A stretch of DNA of 64,000 nt from Aspidapion aeneum (lineage: Eukaryota > Arthropoda > Insecta > Coleoptera > Brentidae), in the NCBI GenBank assembly GCA_963576565.1, contig OY755039.1:128200640-128264639 (forward strand), written 5' to 3'. Shown here one piece after another: positions 26,513-37,222 of this stretch. A program made the translations under genes and the position numbers. The notes beneath the pieces were generated by a model, which worked only from the letters and a program-made list of their open reading frames with translations, was not told where the DNA came from and searched no databases. How positions within the stretch are numbered: position 1 is the first letter of the stretch; each line of letters begins with the position of its first letter.

Positions 26513-28753
26513 AATTAAATTAGTTTCCAAAAGCTACACTTATTTTTGCGCTTTTGCTGCTATTTGCAAACTCACTTTGAAGTGCTGTATCCCTTCTAAT
26601 CATTTTTTTAGCTTTCGCTAAATAAATCCTGATTCTATATCTACAAAATGAGTTAACAATTTTCGTTTTAAGATCATGGCAATGAGGAAAGCGAATTTCT
26701 TTAACTTCGTGATCTTTAAAAACTAAAAATTTAAGTAAAGCCAAAAAGTTAAAATTTTTTGAAAGAATGTGTTTTGAAATATTTAAAAATATTTGTTCGA
26801 TTCTGACAAAAAGTTTAAATACCAAAGGAGAAGGAAAATTCAGAGAATTTGTTTTATATTGTTTTAATGTAACTAGTTTTGAAAAGGGTTTCTGAACATT
26901 ATTGTTCAAAATAAAGTCATGGCATCGTTTACATTTATTGCTTTTTTTAATATGTTTTAAAATAGAACCCGCTGATTTGTACAGTAAATTTTGATGAATA
27001 TTGTCCAATGAAGGAACATTCTTATTCCAATTTTGCGGTAAGGCCGCCAAAAGAGGTTCGATTTCTACTCCTTTTTTCGGCAAAAATTTCTTTGTCATAA
27101 CAGAATCTAAACTTAAAAAGTTTGGATCGTTTTGATTGGCATAGCTTGCGTTGGCGGGAACCACGTCCAAGTATTGAAAAATGCATAAATTTTTTAAGAT
27201 TTGCCGACACTGTTCCGCTGTGGGCATTCTTTGTCTTAATCTCATTTGCCCAAAAACATTCTCCAACACATCCTGCATAAACGGCGATGTTTTAAGGTAT
27301 GTATATCCTTTTTCATTTAACAGATATTCTTGAAGATCTAAAACTGTTTGTGTGGAAAGAATTACTCCAGTTTGCACTGGTTTCCAAATACTCTTTTCCC
27401 CAATTTTCATAGTTTTAAAAAGTAGTATTATTTCCCTTAAAAAATCAATAGTTTGGTTATAATTTATCATATTTAGTTTACTTAGGGCCAAATTCTCGTC
27501 CCTTGAACTCATTATTGTGAACCATTTTGACACCGTTTCCACAAACCAAGCAGTGTCTTCGAATTTTCATCAATTATGTTACACTCACCTAAAAAACTAA
27601 GGGCAGGGCTTACATTATGATTCAAAATATAGAATGCTCTTGATACTTTCATTTTATTAAACTGAGTTAAATTTGAAAAATCCGTGTCAAGCTTTGGGCA
27701 AAATTTTAGGTCCATATTTTCCTGAAATTCCGCCAAGGAGGTAATGTGCTTAACATCAATAATATCGCTCGGTAAATTATATTTTTTGACAAAATAATCT
27801 GAAATACAGATTATTATTCACTAGCATAGTCCTAATGTTTTTTAAAAGGTGAGAAATATCCGCTATAAAAAATACTTTTTTTTCTGAGTTATCGGGATCG
27901 GTTATAAAATTTTTAAAAACTGTTTTTTTTGCCTTTATTCCGAAATGTTTCCATACCGCAACGTTATCGGGCCCCATGTCTGACGTAATACCTAAAACAT
28001 TAAGACCGATTCGGTTTGATTTATTAAGAATTTCCAAAATAATTTTGGCCACAGATGGTCCTTCACAAGAGTTTCCAATAAAATGGTAAGCGACAATTTG
28101 TTTCCAAGAAGTATTAACACCCCGAAGCAAAAAAACTAACACATGGTTTGCCAAGACCGCTTGTTCAGACAGAGAATCATAGCCCAAAATTTTTGAAGAT
28201 CCTTGACATAAATTCTTGCTGGGGGTAATGGCACAGGCATCAAATTGCAAAGAACAATCTCTTTCAATTTCACATAGACTTTGAATTTTGATTTTAAGAA
28301 AATAAAAAATTTCATCTAAAATGCCAGGTTGAAAAGGCAAATGCTCAATTTTGTATGAGAGGGTGCGGATTTTTGGCAACGGAAGATTTAGCTTAAGGAG
28401 ATATCTATACCCAGCGGTGCCACAAACAAATTTGAGTTTAAAATTCTTGAACGTTCTGTTCATGTGCAGATGCAGAATTTGAGTATTTTTATTTTAACTT
28501 AAAAATCAAGATAAAAATTTATATTAAATAAATTTGACTTTCAATTAGTGTAGTGCAATACTAGAGGAACGATCTTTGATAAGGGTACGTCAATTAATGC
28601 AATATTTTCATAAATATTGGCTTATTTATTAAACATCTCACCCTAACCTCACAAAGTTCAGCCGGCCATAAAGGTGATTTTCGCTACATAAGAACGTTCG
28701 AAAACACGCTGTTCTTTAAATCATAAGTTGATGTATGATTTATTGCGAATGTG

Positions 28754-29497
28754 ATGGCGGGCATTCCAAGAACAATTGAAGAACTTTATTCTAAGTTAAT
28801 GGCTGCGAACGAGCAACAGACGCAACTATTAACGTAACGTATTGATGATTCGGCAGAACGTCTGGAATCGCAATTTGGAACGTTTCAGGAAGATTTTCAA
28901 AAGCTAGAGCATATAACTTTGGAACACGATAGAAGATTAAGGCGCAACAATATTCTTATCTGGGGTTTAAAGCTAGAAGCAAACATTCCCGAGAAGACAG
29001 TTTTATCGTTGAACGACCATCTTGGTACCTCATTTAGTATCAACGATTTTAATAATATCTTTAAACTGGGCAAAACTCAAGAAGCGCCAATCTGTGCCGA
29101 GTTTTTATCTTTTTTAAAAAAATCAGAGGCCTATAAGAACGTTTCTAAACTCAAAGGTACTAACATCTCAATTTCGCATGACCTAAACCCAGAGGACAGA
29201 AAAAATTATAAAATATTGATAAAACATTATAAAGATTGCAAGGCCAATAATATTGTCTGTAAGATCAAAGGAATCGATAAGTTGCAAATAGAAGACAAAC
29301 TATACACCGTTGCTGATCTACAAAACCAAAAACTTCCTTTTTCTGGATCGCAGGAATCAGTCGCACAGATATCGGCGACAGTACCAGTAAAAACTCTGAG
29401 AAGTAACAGTAAAGTCGCAGACCCAGCCGTCGGAAAAACCAAACAAGTGGTTCCACCTCAAAAGAGTACAGTACCTAAACAAAAGCTAGCAAAATAA
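28754..29497 (+). pseudogene. LINE ORF1 protein with one nonsense codon
   Basis: ATG at 28754 begins MAGIPRTIEELYSKLM; a TAA at 28835-28837 interrupts the frame, which otherwise stays open to TAA at 29495-29497 (247 codons). The N-terminal half is heptad-like (coiled coil). The middle has RRLRRNNILIWGLK, the RNA-recognition-type core common in L1-like ORF1 proteins, and then KNYKILIKHYKDCKANN. The C-terminus is Lys/Pro/Ser-rich. Such proteins bind LINE RNA and accompany it to the target. Only the single stop breaks the frame, so the copy is fairly young. Confidence 0.8.
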
Positions 29498-29621
29498 ACA
29501 TTTTATATATTTTTTTTAAACTTATTTTTTAATAATTATATTTAATTAAATTTAGATCACGTAGTTATATTAATTTTTTTAGGACTTCAGATCTTTAAGA
29601 AACAGAGGATAAGAGCAAAAC

Positions 29622-30034
29622 ATGAATTTTACATTTTGTCAGATTAATACCAGATCTATCTTGTCAAAATTTTTAGAATTTAAAAATGCAGTACAGAGTT
29701 TTGATGTAATTACGGTGTCGGAGACCAGGTCTCCGAGACCTGGTTAAACGATGAAATTCTTAACGAAAGCGTGGAATTGGACGGCTATAGATTTTATCGG
29801 AATGATCGAGTCGCACGCAGGGGTGGTGGGGTCGCAGCCTATGTGAGAAACACAATCGATGCGCGCGTTATATCTGACTTGGATTTTCAAAACACGGAAC
29901 AACTTTGGCTCTCGCTAAAAATAAACAAATAGGTATTCTTTATAAGCCACCCAATTTTCCTGCGGAACAATTTCTGCTGCAATTGGAAAACTCGTTAAGC
30001 GTTGTAGCGCCTAAATACGAACGGTCTATAACGA
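29622..30034 (+). pseudogene. LINE endonuclease fragment
   Basis: Begins MNFTFCQINTRSILSKFLEF and VITVSET, the N-terminal metal-binding motifs of an APE-type endonuclease. It continues with GYRFYRNDRVARRGGGVAAY and QLWLSLKI. A 14-nt insertion near 29727 makes a palindrome and shifts the frame, and another break lies near 29930. The rest of the endonuclease and all of the RT are missing. Confidence 0.8.
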
Positions 30035-30803
30035 AGTCTCTGCTGATCACAAAAAATTAAAAGGAAGTATGTTTCGCGCTACTGTTAAAAAATTGCTTTT
30101 TCAAGGCAGCTAAAACTAAAAAATAAAAATAAATAAGAAAAATAATAGCATTATGGCCTGTGTCCGTTTTGTCAAAACTTTAGTGGAACCCGTTGTACAT
30201 TGATTCTCTGTGCTGCACAACTTTGCAACTGCAACAAATATTATTATAAGCTAATTAGTAGCCCTTAGGGCATTCGATGGGAACTTTTATAGAATTATTT
30301 TTTTCTTCCTTAGGTTGAGTGGAAGAGCGCTGCTTTCAGCTTTATGAGCTCGAAAGTGCGAACTCTGCCTTTTGTCAACTTCACTTTTAGTTTAAGTTAT
30401 TAGAAGTGTATTTTGTTAATTTTTTGTTGTTGACAATAAAAGCATTATTATTATTATTATTAAAGGCATCTTCAAATGTTTTGTTAGACCACCTGAATCC
30501 CTTTATTTTTTTAGAACCAATTATTACTTCGATCTGATCTTTATTAAATATACCCGTCACCTTCTTAAGCACAAACTGTTCCTTCTTCAGCTGATGTTTT
30601 AATTCTTTAATTTGCAACATTTGTTTTTCAATTTGTTGACTCTGGTCTTCCATTTTTTTCTTTGCAGCAACTAAATCTTCTTCTAATACTTGTACAGCGC
30701 AGATTACTGGGTTTTCACGGTAATGTACCAAATTGTAAAGTGTTGGAGCAGCCATTTGTTTTAAAGTAAGTGAAGCTTCAAAAGAGGATTCTTCAAAATG
30801 AAC

Positions 30804-32701
30804 CTAAAAAAGTTCCACTGTATTAGAAAAAATAAAGATACGAAAAAACTGACCAGCTTTGCAAGGCTAGAATTTTAAGACAAGGTAAATATAGTTAAAA
30901 TTACATCTTGTTGTTTTCGAACTACATAGGCTTTTTTAAACGTTTCCCATTTGAGAGGGGGTTTAAAACTTCTTTATTTTTATTTTTTTTTGGTGTAAGT
31001 TTTTATTAAACAAAATTCTACTGTCAATCCAGAAGAACAGAAGTTTTTAATTGGTTTAAAATCTTCTATTAAACCTAATATTTTTATTGAATTTTGAATT
31101 TACTTTACAATTTCGTTGTTTTTCTCCTTTTATAAGCTTTCAAATAAGGTATACAAGTAAAAAATTAAATTTTTTTAGTAGATGTATGTCAAAAAAAATT
31201 CTTCCGCTGTTTTTCATTTTTTATAAACTTTCGAACAAGGTACCATAGGTGGAGTTATTTCATCTGAAAACAAAAATTTGTTGCGTCAGGAACAAAGCCC
31301 GTAAAAAAACTCAGTTGACGTGTTTTTTTTTTCTAAAAAACCTAACATTAAACCGCTAGAGGCAGTATACCATTTAAAGTCGCCACCATGTATAGGTAAT
31401 ATTTTGAATACTATTATCTTTAATTTGTTAGATTAAAATGTCAAAAAATACTATATTTTACTTATATAAGGAACATTTTATAGAAAGTGATGTATTCCGC
31501 AACATAAAATTTTCAGAAATGAGCTTTTCAAGTGTATTACGGTTTTTGTGACTATAAAAAATCAGAAACAAAATTAGTCAAAGAAAGAAAAAAAAGGATT
31601 GTGTAAGTTTTGTGAAAATACCTCCAATAATAGGTAAAAAAAATTACTGTCTTCCTTTTATTAATTTATTCGAAAAAAAAAACATATTTTAGTCTATATC
31701 GATTGCCAGACCCACTACAAAACATTACGGACGGAAAACTATCAATGACTCCACAAATAAAAAAGTTAGTTACGTGCAGGGTGTTTCAAAATTTAATAAC
31801 ATAATTTTAATGTTAAATTTCAAGACAAAAAGTTCATACACCATAACATAGGTCCACAAACGCTTAGTCACGGAGCTACAGAGCATTTAAATTTTCCCTG
31901 ACCCTGAATTTTTTTTTGATGCGCCTAAAATAAAAAAACGCTTTTGTTTGGTTATGAAACTTTTTCATTCCTGTTTTTTTATCTGATACCTGGAGAAAAA
32001 ATATAAAAACTGTTTTTTATTTTTTTGCTCAGTCACGGTAGCAGGTGCGAAAAAGCTACAGGAAATCAAAAGGTTTTCAGACAAAATGTAGAATTTATTT
32101 TGAATTTTCGAGATTTACCAGTAGCCCACGATAAAAAAGTTGATGAAAGGGAATGAAAAAGGGCATGACCCCTCAAAAAGTATTACTCTGTAGATTTTTA
32201 CTATTTTTTGGCAGGTCTAATAGTGTAAATGGGTTCCTTGAATTTCTTTGGTGTAAATAGTGTAGTGCCTTTAGCTAAATATACTTGCCTAATGTGAGCT
32301 AAATATCTCAAAAAAATGCACGAGCTATAAACAAAAAACTAAAAAAAATTTAAACTTTAACACCCTGTATCTCTAAAACTAAGGGTTCGCGGACTATGTT
32401 TATAGAACATTTTTGTCTTGAAATAACTTAAGGAATTTAATACTAAAATTATGTTATTGAATTTTTTATCCCCACTACAAAAAAGGAAAATGTCTTATAG
32501 AGATTACTCTAATACTTTACAAAATTTACTGTTGATAGCCTCAAAAGTACCTAAGGAAGTTAAAATTTGTTTATAGTTGAAGAGCTAGCTTTACGTATAG
32601 TTATAAATAACAGTTATCTATTTTAGATATTATAAGTATCTTTTTCCGACTGATATTTTATTCTAATCTACTCTCTTGTCTTTTATTTTGCATAAACTTA
32701 C
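30804..32701 (-). other. Intron of the P-element transposase
   Basis: A GTAAGT donor (plus-strand ACTTAC, 32696-32701) and a TTTTTTAG acceptor (plus strand CTAAAAAA from 30804) join exon 1 codon 50 (Glu of LICE) in phase 0 to VHFEE. This rebuilds the C-x2-H of the THAP zinc finger. The intron includes a MITE (31777-32470) and AT-rich DNA with two repeats of a CTTTC(A/G)AA(T/C)AAGGTA motif (about 31135 and 31228). Confidence 0.85.
31777..32470. mobile_element. Foldback-type MITE in the P-element intron
   Basis: About 110 bp starting AATTTAATAACATAATTTTA (31788) recur in reverse complement at about 32340-32465. Shared inner pieces include CAAGACAAAAA, ACATAG.TCC and CTTAGT. The spacer is about 440 bp and noncoding. 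The left edge carries CAGGGTG (31777) as in other small elements here. The exact ends and target duplication are not resolved. Confidence 0.65.
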
Positions 32702-32851
32702 CTCACAAATTAAGGAATTTTCCGAAACTCTCATGTTTGGATATTGCAGGTTTCTCTTCCATATATCTAATTTATATTTTTCTTTAGGAAACGGGAATAA
32801 ACAAAAGCCGCTTTCTTTTTTTTTTCTGCAGTTGTTCACTACACATGCCAT
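32702..32851 (-). pseudogene. P-element transposase exon 1: THAP zinc-finger half
   Basis: Fifty codons from ATG at 32851: MACVVNNC, then FCLFPFPKEK, DIWKRNL and SLICE. THAP domains bind transposon-end DNA through a C2CH zinc site, here Cys3, Cys8, Cys49 and the His supplied three residues later by exon 2 (C-E-V-H). The invariant Trp (W31) and the FP pair are present, and the domain's closing AVPTLF-like motif appears as AAPTLY in exon 2. The exon itself is intact; it is labelled pseudogene because the rest of the transposase is broken. Skipping the splice would give a short protein ending after KIKDKRVD. Confidence 0.9.
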
Positions 32852-33086
32852 TTTCGCGACTTTAAATTATTAAAAAAAAATTTACGAAAAAGTTGCGAAT
32901 TCCAACTGACATTGATGCGGAAGTGACAACTTTAAAATTTGACAATAATTTATTGATATATAATGCCAACCTGCAGATACCAATTATTTTTTATCTAAAA
33001 CAAAATTTCCTAATAACTGTCAAAGAGAGTTGCCCACCTCTGGTGTAAAACAATTGTCAAATGTATCGAGGGCCTCTAGTTCCGAC

Positions 33087-33374
33087 TATATAGCACTTAT
33101 AGCAGGCTCCTGGGTTATTATCCCTGGTTCCTCGGCTGGCTGCGGGTCGTCGGCTCCTGGACTGCACATGCGTATATTCTCGATGTTCAATGTTGACTTT
33201 CATTTTTTGCGTGCATCGTATCGCATGCTTATTCGATGACGGCTGTTGAACGCTGAAAAGGAACTCGGCGACAGGGCGACAGAGTTTTTTTTTGTTTTTG
33301 CATCGTTCGAGACGCGAGCCTGGTACCTTCTGCATCGGAAGCCGACGACCATACCACGGCACTACCCTGCCGCC
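33087..33374 (-). mobile_element. tRNA-derived SINE, 5' part with pol III boxes
   Basis: Read on the minus strand from 33374 the element starts GGGCGGCAGGG. A good A-box TAGTGCCGTGG follows (10 of 11 consensus positions) and, about 35 bp on, a weaker B-box GGCTCGCGTCT (8 of 11). This tRNA-like head, the (CTA)n tail at 15070 and the 12-bp duplication at both ends identify a SINE. It is GC-rich against an AT-rich background. Confidence 0.6.
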
Positions 33375-33386
33375 CAAAGCGGTTTA
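33375..33386 (+). repeat. Target-site duplication of the SINE (right)
   Basis: CAAAGCGGTTTA, identical to 15058-15069, marks the outer edge of the nest. Confidence 0.75.
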
Positions 33387-34060
33387 AATAAAATAAATGT
33401 TACATTTATTTTCTCTAAACCCCTTTGTCACTTTTAAGTTTAGTCAAACATTTTTTTTTCTAAAATTTTATACAAATACTTTAATATCTGTTAAGCTGGA
33501 ATTTCAAATAAAATAAAAGTGTGCGCATTTGCGCGTATTTTAACACTGCTTCCAACCAGAAGTTAAATATTTTTAATATTACGTTTTTTTTCTAGTACAG
33601 TTCCTAATTGTATAAAAATTAAAATTTCAAAATCCCATTGGTGGTTCGGCTGGTATTAACCATTTTCCTAACCTTTCCTTAAAGTTGTTTAACTTTAAGA
33701 AAACAAAAATAAAATTAGTAAAAGTTATTTGGTACAAATGAGGATTAAGCTTAATATTACAAAGTATTACCATTTTATAAGAAGTTACCTACAGAGCTAG
33801 AGTGGAAAAAAAATTAATTAAAACAAATAATTTTTAAAATCTTAGGTTAGGTTTTTTTCTTAAATTTGTAGTATAGATTAGGATTTTGCGTATTTTTTTT
33901 TCTCTTGACTTTTTTTGAAAAAGTTATTAGTTTTCGAGAAAATCGCAAAAAACGGATTTTTTGAACTAGCGAAGCTCAAGAAGGATTTTGGCGGAGAATA
34001 TGTGGGGATGTGGCCCAGATTCTAAAGAATAATTATACAAAAAAAATTAATTTTCTTTCC
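33387..34060. other. AT-rich noncoding DNA
   Basis: No gene or known repeat recognised between the nest and the RT-element fragment. The DNA directly after the SINE duplication is the original flank of the 15.06-33.39 kb nest. Confidence 0.5.
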
Positions 34061-34082
34061 TTTTGTTAAAAACCTTAGTATA

Positions 34083-35228
34083 TTGAATTCCCATGCTGCT
34101 TATTTCTTATTAAAAAATTCACTTGCTAGAATCTCATATTTATTAAGTTGTTTCCCGTGCTGGAATCACCCTCAATTATTAAAAAAATACGACATTATAT
34201 TAAAATCTACTTTAGAAGAAATTTGTAATTGCGAATTCGATATAAATTCTTGGTCACAATGTACGCTCCCCGTTAAATTTGGTGGACTTGGTATTAGGGA
34301 AACCTCTTCAATCAAGATTCATCTATATTGATTAACCTTATTCTTCCAAAAATGTTAAATTCTTGTCCTGATTTTGACTTCGAGGAAGCCCTCAACCAAT
34401 GGATAAAAATGTCAGATCTCCAGTGTATTCCCGATGTTCTTCCAACCTCTCAAAGAGACTTTGATAAGGTGGCATCCGTGGCATTGACTCGTGGTGCCCT
34501 TTTGAATTGCCAAGATTTACGAACCAGAAAGTCACGCTTGACTCCATGCTCTGCCTTCTTCTTCTTTGGGTACTCTCTTGGACGATCAGACTTTCCGCGT
34601 TTCCATCGCTTTGAGATTGGGTGTTCCTGTGTACGGTCCTCATGATTGCGCTTCTTGTGGCCAAAACGTAGATATTTATAGCTACCATGACCTGAGTTGC
34701 CACAAGAGTGCAGGAAGGATGGCTCGTCACAGTGAGCTGAACAACATCCTTCAACGGGTTTTGACTTCTGCAGGATTCCCTTCAGTCCTTGAACCCGTTG
34801 GAGTGTGTCGAAGTGATGGAAAACGCGTAGATAGAATGAACAGATTTCCTTGGAAGTCTGGCAAGCCTCTCTTGTGGGATGTCACATGTCAAGATTCTTT
34901 GTGTCAGTCGTACATTCACTTGTCTTCAAAAAAAGCAGGAGAGGTTTGTCGTCTGGGTGAGTCCACAAAGAGAAGAAAGTATGAGGAACTTTCGGACCAC
35001 TTTTGTTTTGCGCCCTTTTCTGTTGAAGCGCTTGGTCCCCTTGGAGAAGAACCCAAACAACTGATAGAAAAACTTAGTAAACATATAAGGGGCACATTGG
35101 GAAGTGGTTCAATGATTAAGTCATTTATTTTTCAAAACGTGAGTCTGGCTGTTCAGAGGGGCAACGCGGCGTCGGTGCTCGGGACTCTTCCTTCACAGAG
35201 ATGTTTGGATGAGGTATTTTACATTTAA
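34083..35228 (+). pseudogene. C-terminus of an RT element with CCHC and restriction-like endonuclease
   Basis: Three consecutive frames form one decayed protein. The first (34083-34331) has SLARISYLL and LPVKFGGLGIR, typical of an RT thumb. The last (34566-35228, 220 codons) reads TFRVSIALRLGVPV and a zinc-knuckle-like CASCG...HDLSCHKS...RH. Then come EPVGVCRSDGKRVDRM and KPLLWDVTCQDSL, KRRKYEEL and IQRGNAASVLGTLP-like end (AVQRGNAASVLGTLP). CCHC followed by (K/R)PD and (D/E)VT motifs is the layout of RLE-type non-LTR retrotransposons such as R2, and this C-terminus is widespread in animal genomes. The first Pro of the PD motif is Val here, so the nuclease is probably dead. Frameshifts lie near 34330 and 34545. 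An AATAAA lies at about 35302. Confidence 0.72.
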
Positions 35229-37222
35229 TTTTTATTTGATTTGTTTATATATAGTTTTATTTTTTATTGTTATTATATTAAGAACTTATTTAATTTTCTA
35301 CAATAAACTATATACTTTTATTTCAAAATCCAGCTTGCACCTATTTTGTTCCAGGTGAATTCCTAAAATGACTGGGCTATTAATACTTCTTACAATTTTC
35401 GTGAATGCTTCGATAGTTTTAGATACACACAAGTTTTTTATCCAATTCCCCCTGTTTACTTAACCGATCTTTATTCGGACCTTATAAACACCCTCCAAAA
35501 GGAGCTATTTTTACGCAAAAGTTTATTATTGGCGGTTGTTTATACTAGCTTACCCTAAGCTAAACGTAATAGTTGAGTGGCTAATAGTAAAAAATTGTGT
35601 CCCGTGGGATAGAATAGAACATTTTTTTAAAACTACCCTAGATCGATTTGTAACAGGTCACAAAATTCTAAGTCACCGGATGTTTGCCTCTAATTTGAGT
35701 AGGAGGTGTGACGTCACAAATCCATGATGGTGGCTTTTTTCATGTTTTTTTCACAAACTTTGTCTTATACCTTTTGCTAAATTAGTGTTACAGAAAAACT
35801 ATGTTTTGTGTTTGCAAGAGACCGCCACCGATTTTTAAAAATAAAAACCTTTTTTAACTAAAAAAAAATAAAGACTACCCCAAACCGATTGGTTATTGAT
35901 AACTTAATGTGTGCCTGTGTGACGTCATAAATCCAAGATTATGATTTTTCAATTTTTTTTACAAACTTTGCTTTTAACTTTTCCCACTTTAGATTTACAG
36001 AAAAATTAATTTTGCAATTATGTCGTTATTAAGACCCTTCTACTTAAATTTAAGGAAAACAACCTGTGAAAAAATTAAGTGATCCATCACACATCGACCG
36101 AGGGTAGTCTTAAACGTTCTAGATCTATCTTGAATTTTTATAATTTTTCTAAAATATTGTTTAATTTTTATAGTTCTTAAGCTACAAAGCTTATTAACGG
36201 CAGTTAAATTGTTATTCTATTGCGAACAAATTTTTCTGTAAAGTTGATTTGGCAAAAATAAAAGCAACAGTTTGTGAAACAAAATGGAAAAAATCGCAAT
36301 TTTGGATTATGACGCCACATAGGCGCGCTTACACAAATTTGAGGCAAACATCTGGCGACTTAAAATTAAGGTATTCATATCCAATACACTTGTGTTTGTT
36401 CAAAACTTCCTTCCTAATTTTTGTTTTTTGACTAGCTTTATTGGTGTTCTATTGCAAACAAAAAACGTGTTAACAGTTTTTCTGACACCTACTTAAATTG
36501 GACCTAAAATTGTGTGATCTATTAAACAATCTTCCACAACTATCCCATGGGATATTATCATAGGCATCTCAACTATAACGCAAAAGCAAAATATCGTTTA
36601 AGTAAACAAACACCATTGTTCCTTTGTGCTCTCAAAGCACTTTGTTTTTTATGAGGTTAGTCTATTGTTAGAAATTTTATTTTTCCAAAAATGTAGACGG
36701 ACCAACAGCCTTTTATGTTCTTGCAGTTTTTAGCACAAAAAAGAAACTTTTTTAAATTAGTTTCTAGGGTATTTTAGATTAGATTCAGCATAAGGTCTTG
36801 ATTAGTTAGTACCTTCCAATTAATTAAATTGTGTGCAAAAATAAAACTGTATAAATGTTGGTTTCACGTCATTACGTACGGTAAAAAGATTTAAGAATTC
36901 TTTTTCGCGATAATAGAATCATTGAACAAATTTAAAGGACGAATCCTAACCCGGTCTGCCATCCACTGCAGTTATTTCAGAACGTGGGGTTACCTGTGAT
37001 GGAATCATATGAATAAGGTATTTAGCAGAAGCACCGACCCAGGTTGTTCACAGGCTCGAGCGTTTGTTTTGAAGCCCCAAAGCGCACAGCAGCTCTTTCT
37101 CTTTTTTTGAATAGGTTGGTTCCTGGATTTTAACTTTGTTGTGCTGCAAATTCAAAATTAAGCCAAAGCTGGCCATTTTCCACATAAACGTTGGCCGCTG
37201 TAGTATTATTCCGCGGATCTTC
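35229..37222. other. Noncoding DNA with degenerate tandem blocks
   Basis: No gene recognised. The part from about 35640 to 36310 holds related blocks with GTGTGACGTCA (listed separately). From about 36930 to 37220 the DNA is GC-richer and directly precedes LTR-like copy 2, but I could not assign it. Confidence 0.45.
35640..36320 (+). repeat. ~210-bp degenerate tandem blocks with TGACGTCA
   Basis: GTGTGACGTCACAAATCCATGA (35707) and GTGTGACGTCATAAATCCAAGA (35918) start related blocks that continue with T-rich stretches and ACAAACTTTG. A weaker third block has ATTATGACGCCACAT near 36307. TGACGTCA is the palindromic CRE site, but nothing shows it is used here. Confidence 0.6.

Larger units (their letters stand above)
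28443..30459 (+). mobile_element. Internally deleted LINE inserted in the P transposase exon
   Basis: Plus-strand LINE with an ORF1, a partial endonuclease and a 3' UTR ending in AATAAAAGCA(TTA)n. TTAAA occurs on both sides (28438-28442 and 30460-30464). Deleting the block with one copy restores the P reading frame across EDAF-KLKF, which is strong evidence for the boundaries. The RT is missing: the sequence jumps from endonuclease codons (about 30034) to 3' UTR-like DNA. Confidence 0.85.
26520..30803 (-). pseudogene. P-element transposase, exon 2 to C-terminus, interrupted
   Basis: The acceptor TTTTTTAG precedes 30803. The exon opens with VHFEESSFE and AAPTLYN, which complete the THAP domain, followed by a coiled coil (about 30690-30580) and IFNKDQIEVI...WSNKTFEDAF. 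A LINE (28443-30459) interrupts here; without it the frame runs on into KLKFVCGTAGYRYLL. Then come SWKQIVAYHFIGNS and ITSDMGPDNVAVWK (RNase H-like core), a 1-nt shift near 27800, SLAEFQENMDLKF, a second shift near 27540, and TAWFVETVSKWF. The end has SPFMQDVLENVFGQMRLRQ, CKRCHDFI and a stop at 26520-26522. Total is about 800 residues with exon 1, close to known P transposases. Two frameshifts and the insertion make it inactive. Confidence 0.92.
20862..33078 (-). mobile_element. P-type DNA transposon, heavily interrupted
   Basis: Bounded by an exact 8-bp direct repeat GTTCCGAC (20854-20861 and 33079-33086), the duplication size made by P elements. The terminal inverted repeat is 52 bp with a single mismatch. 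It starts TAGAGGCCCTCGATACA and is read from 33078 inward on the minus strand; the left copy is split after 33 bp by a 1.68-kb insertion and resumes at 22575-22593. The transposase runs on the minus strand: THAP exon at 32702-32851, the rest at 26520-30803. Length is 12.2 kb because of nested insertions (20895-22572, 24149-25318, 28443-30459, 31777-32470 and smaller ones). The element starts 8 bp beyond the Transib duplication. Confidence 0.93.

Noticed and set aside
22573..33047. Separate hAT element with CAGAGGTCGGCAACTC-like ends
   Set aside because: The outward TACAC is also shared and no 8-bp duplication exists. Joining with the outer 33 bp gives one continuous 52-bp P-element TIR split by a TA-flanked insertion.
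33030..33437. Open frames on both strands near the P-element right end
   Set aside because: They cross the P-element/SINE junction and encode no known protein.
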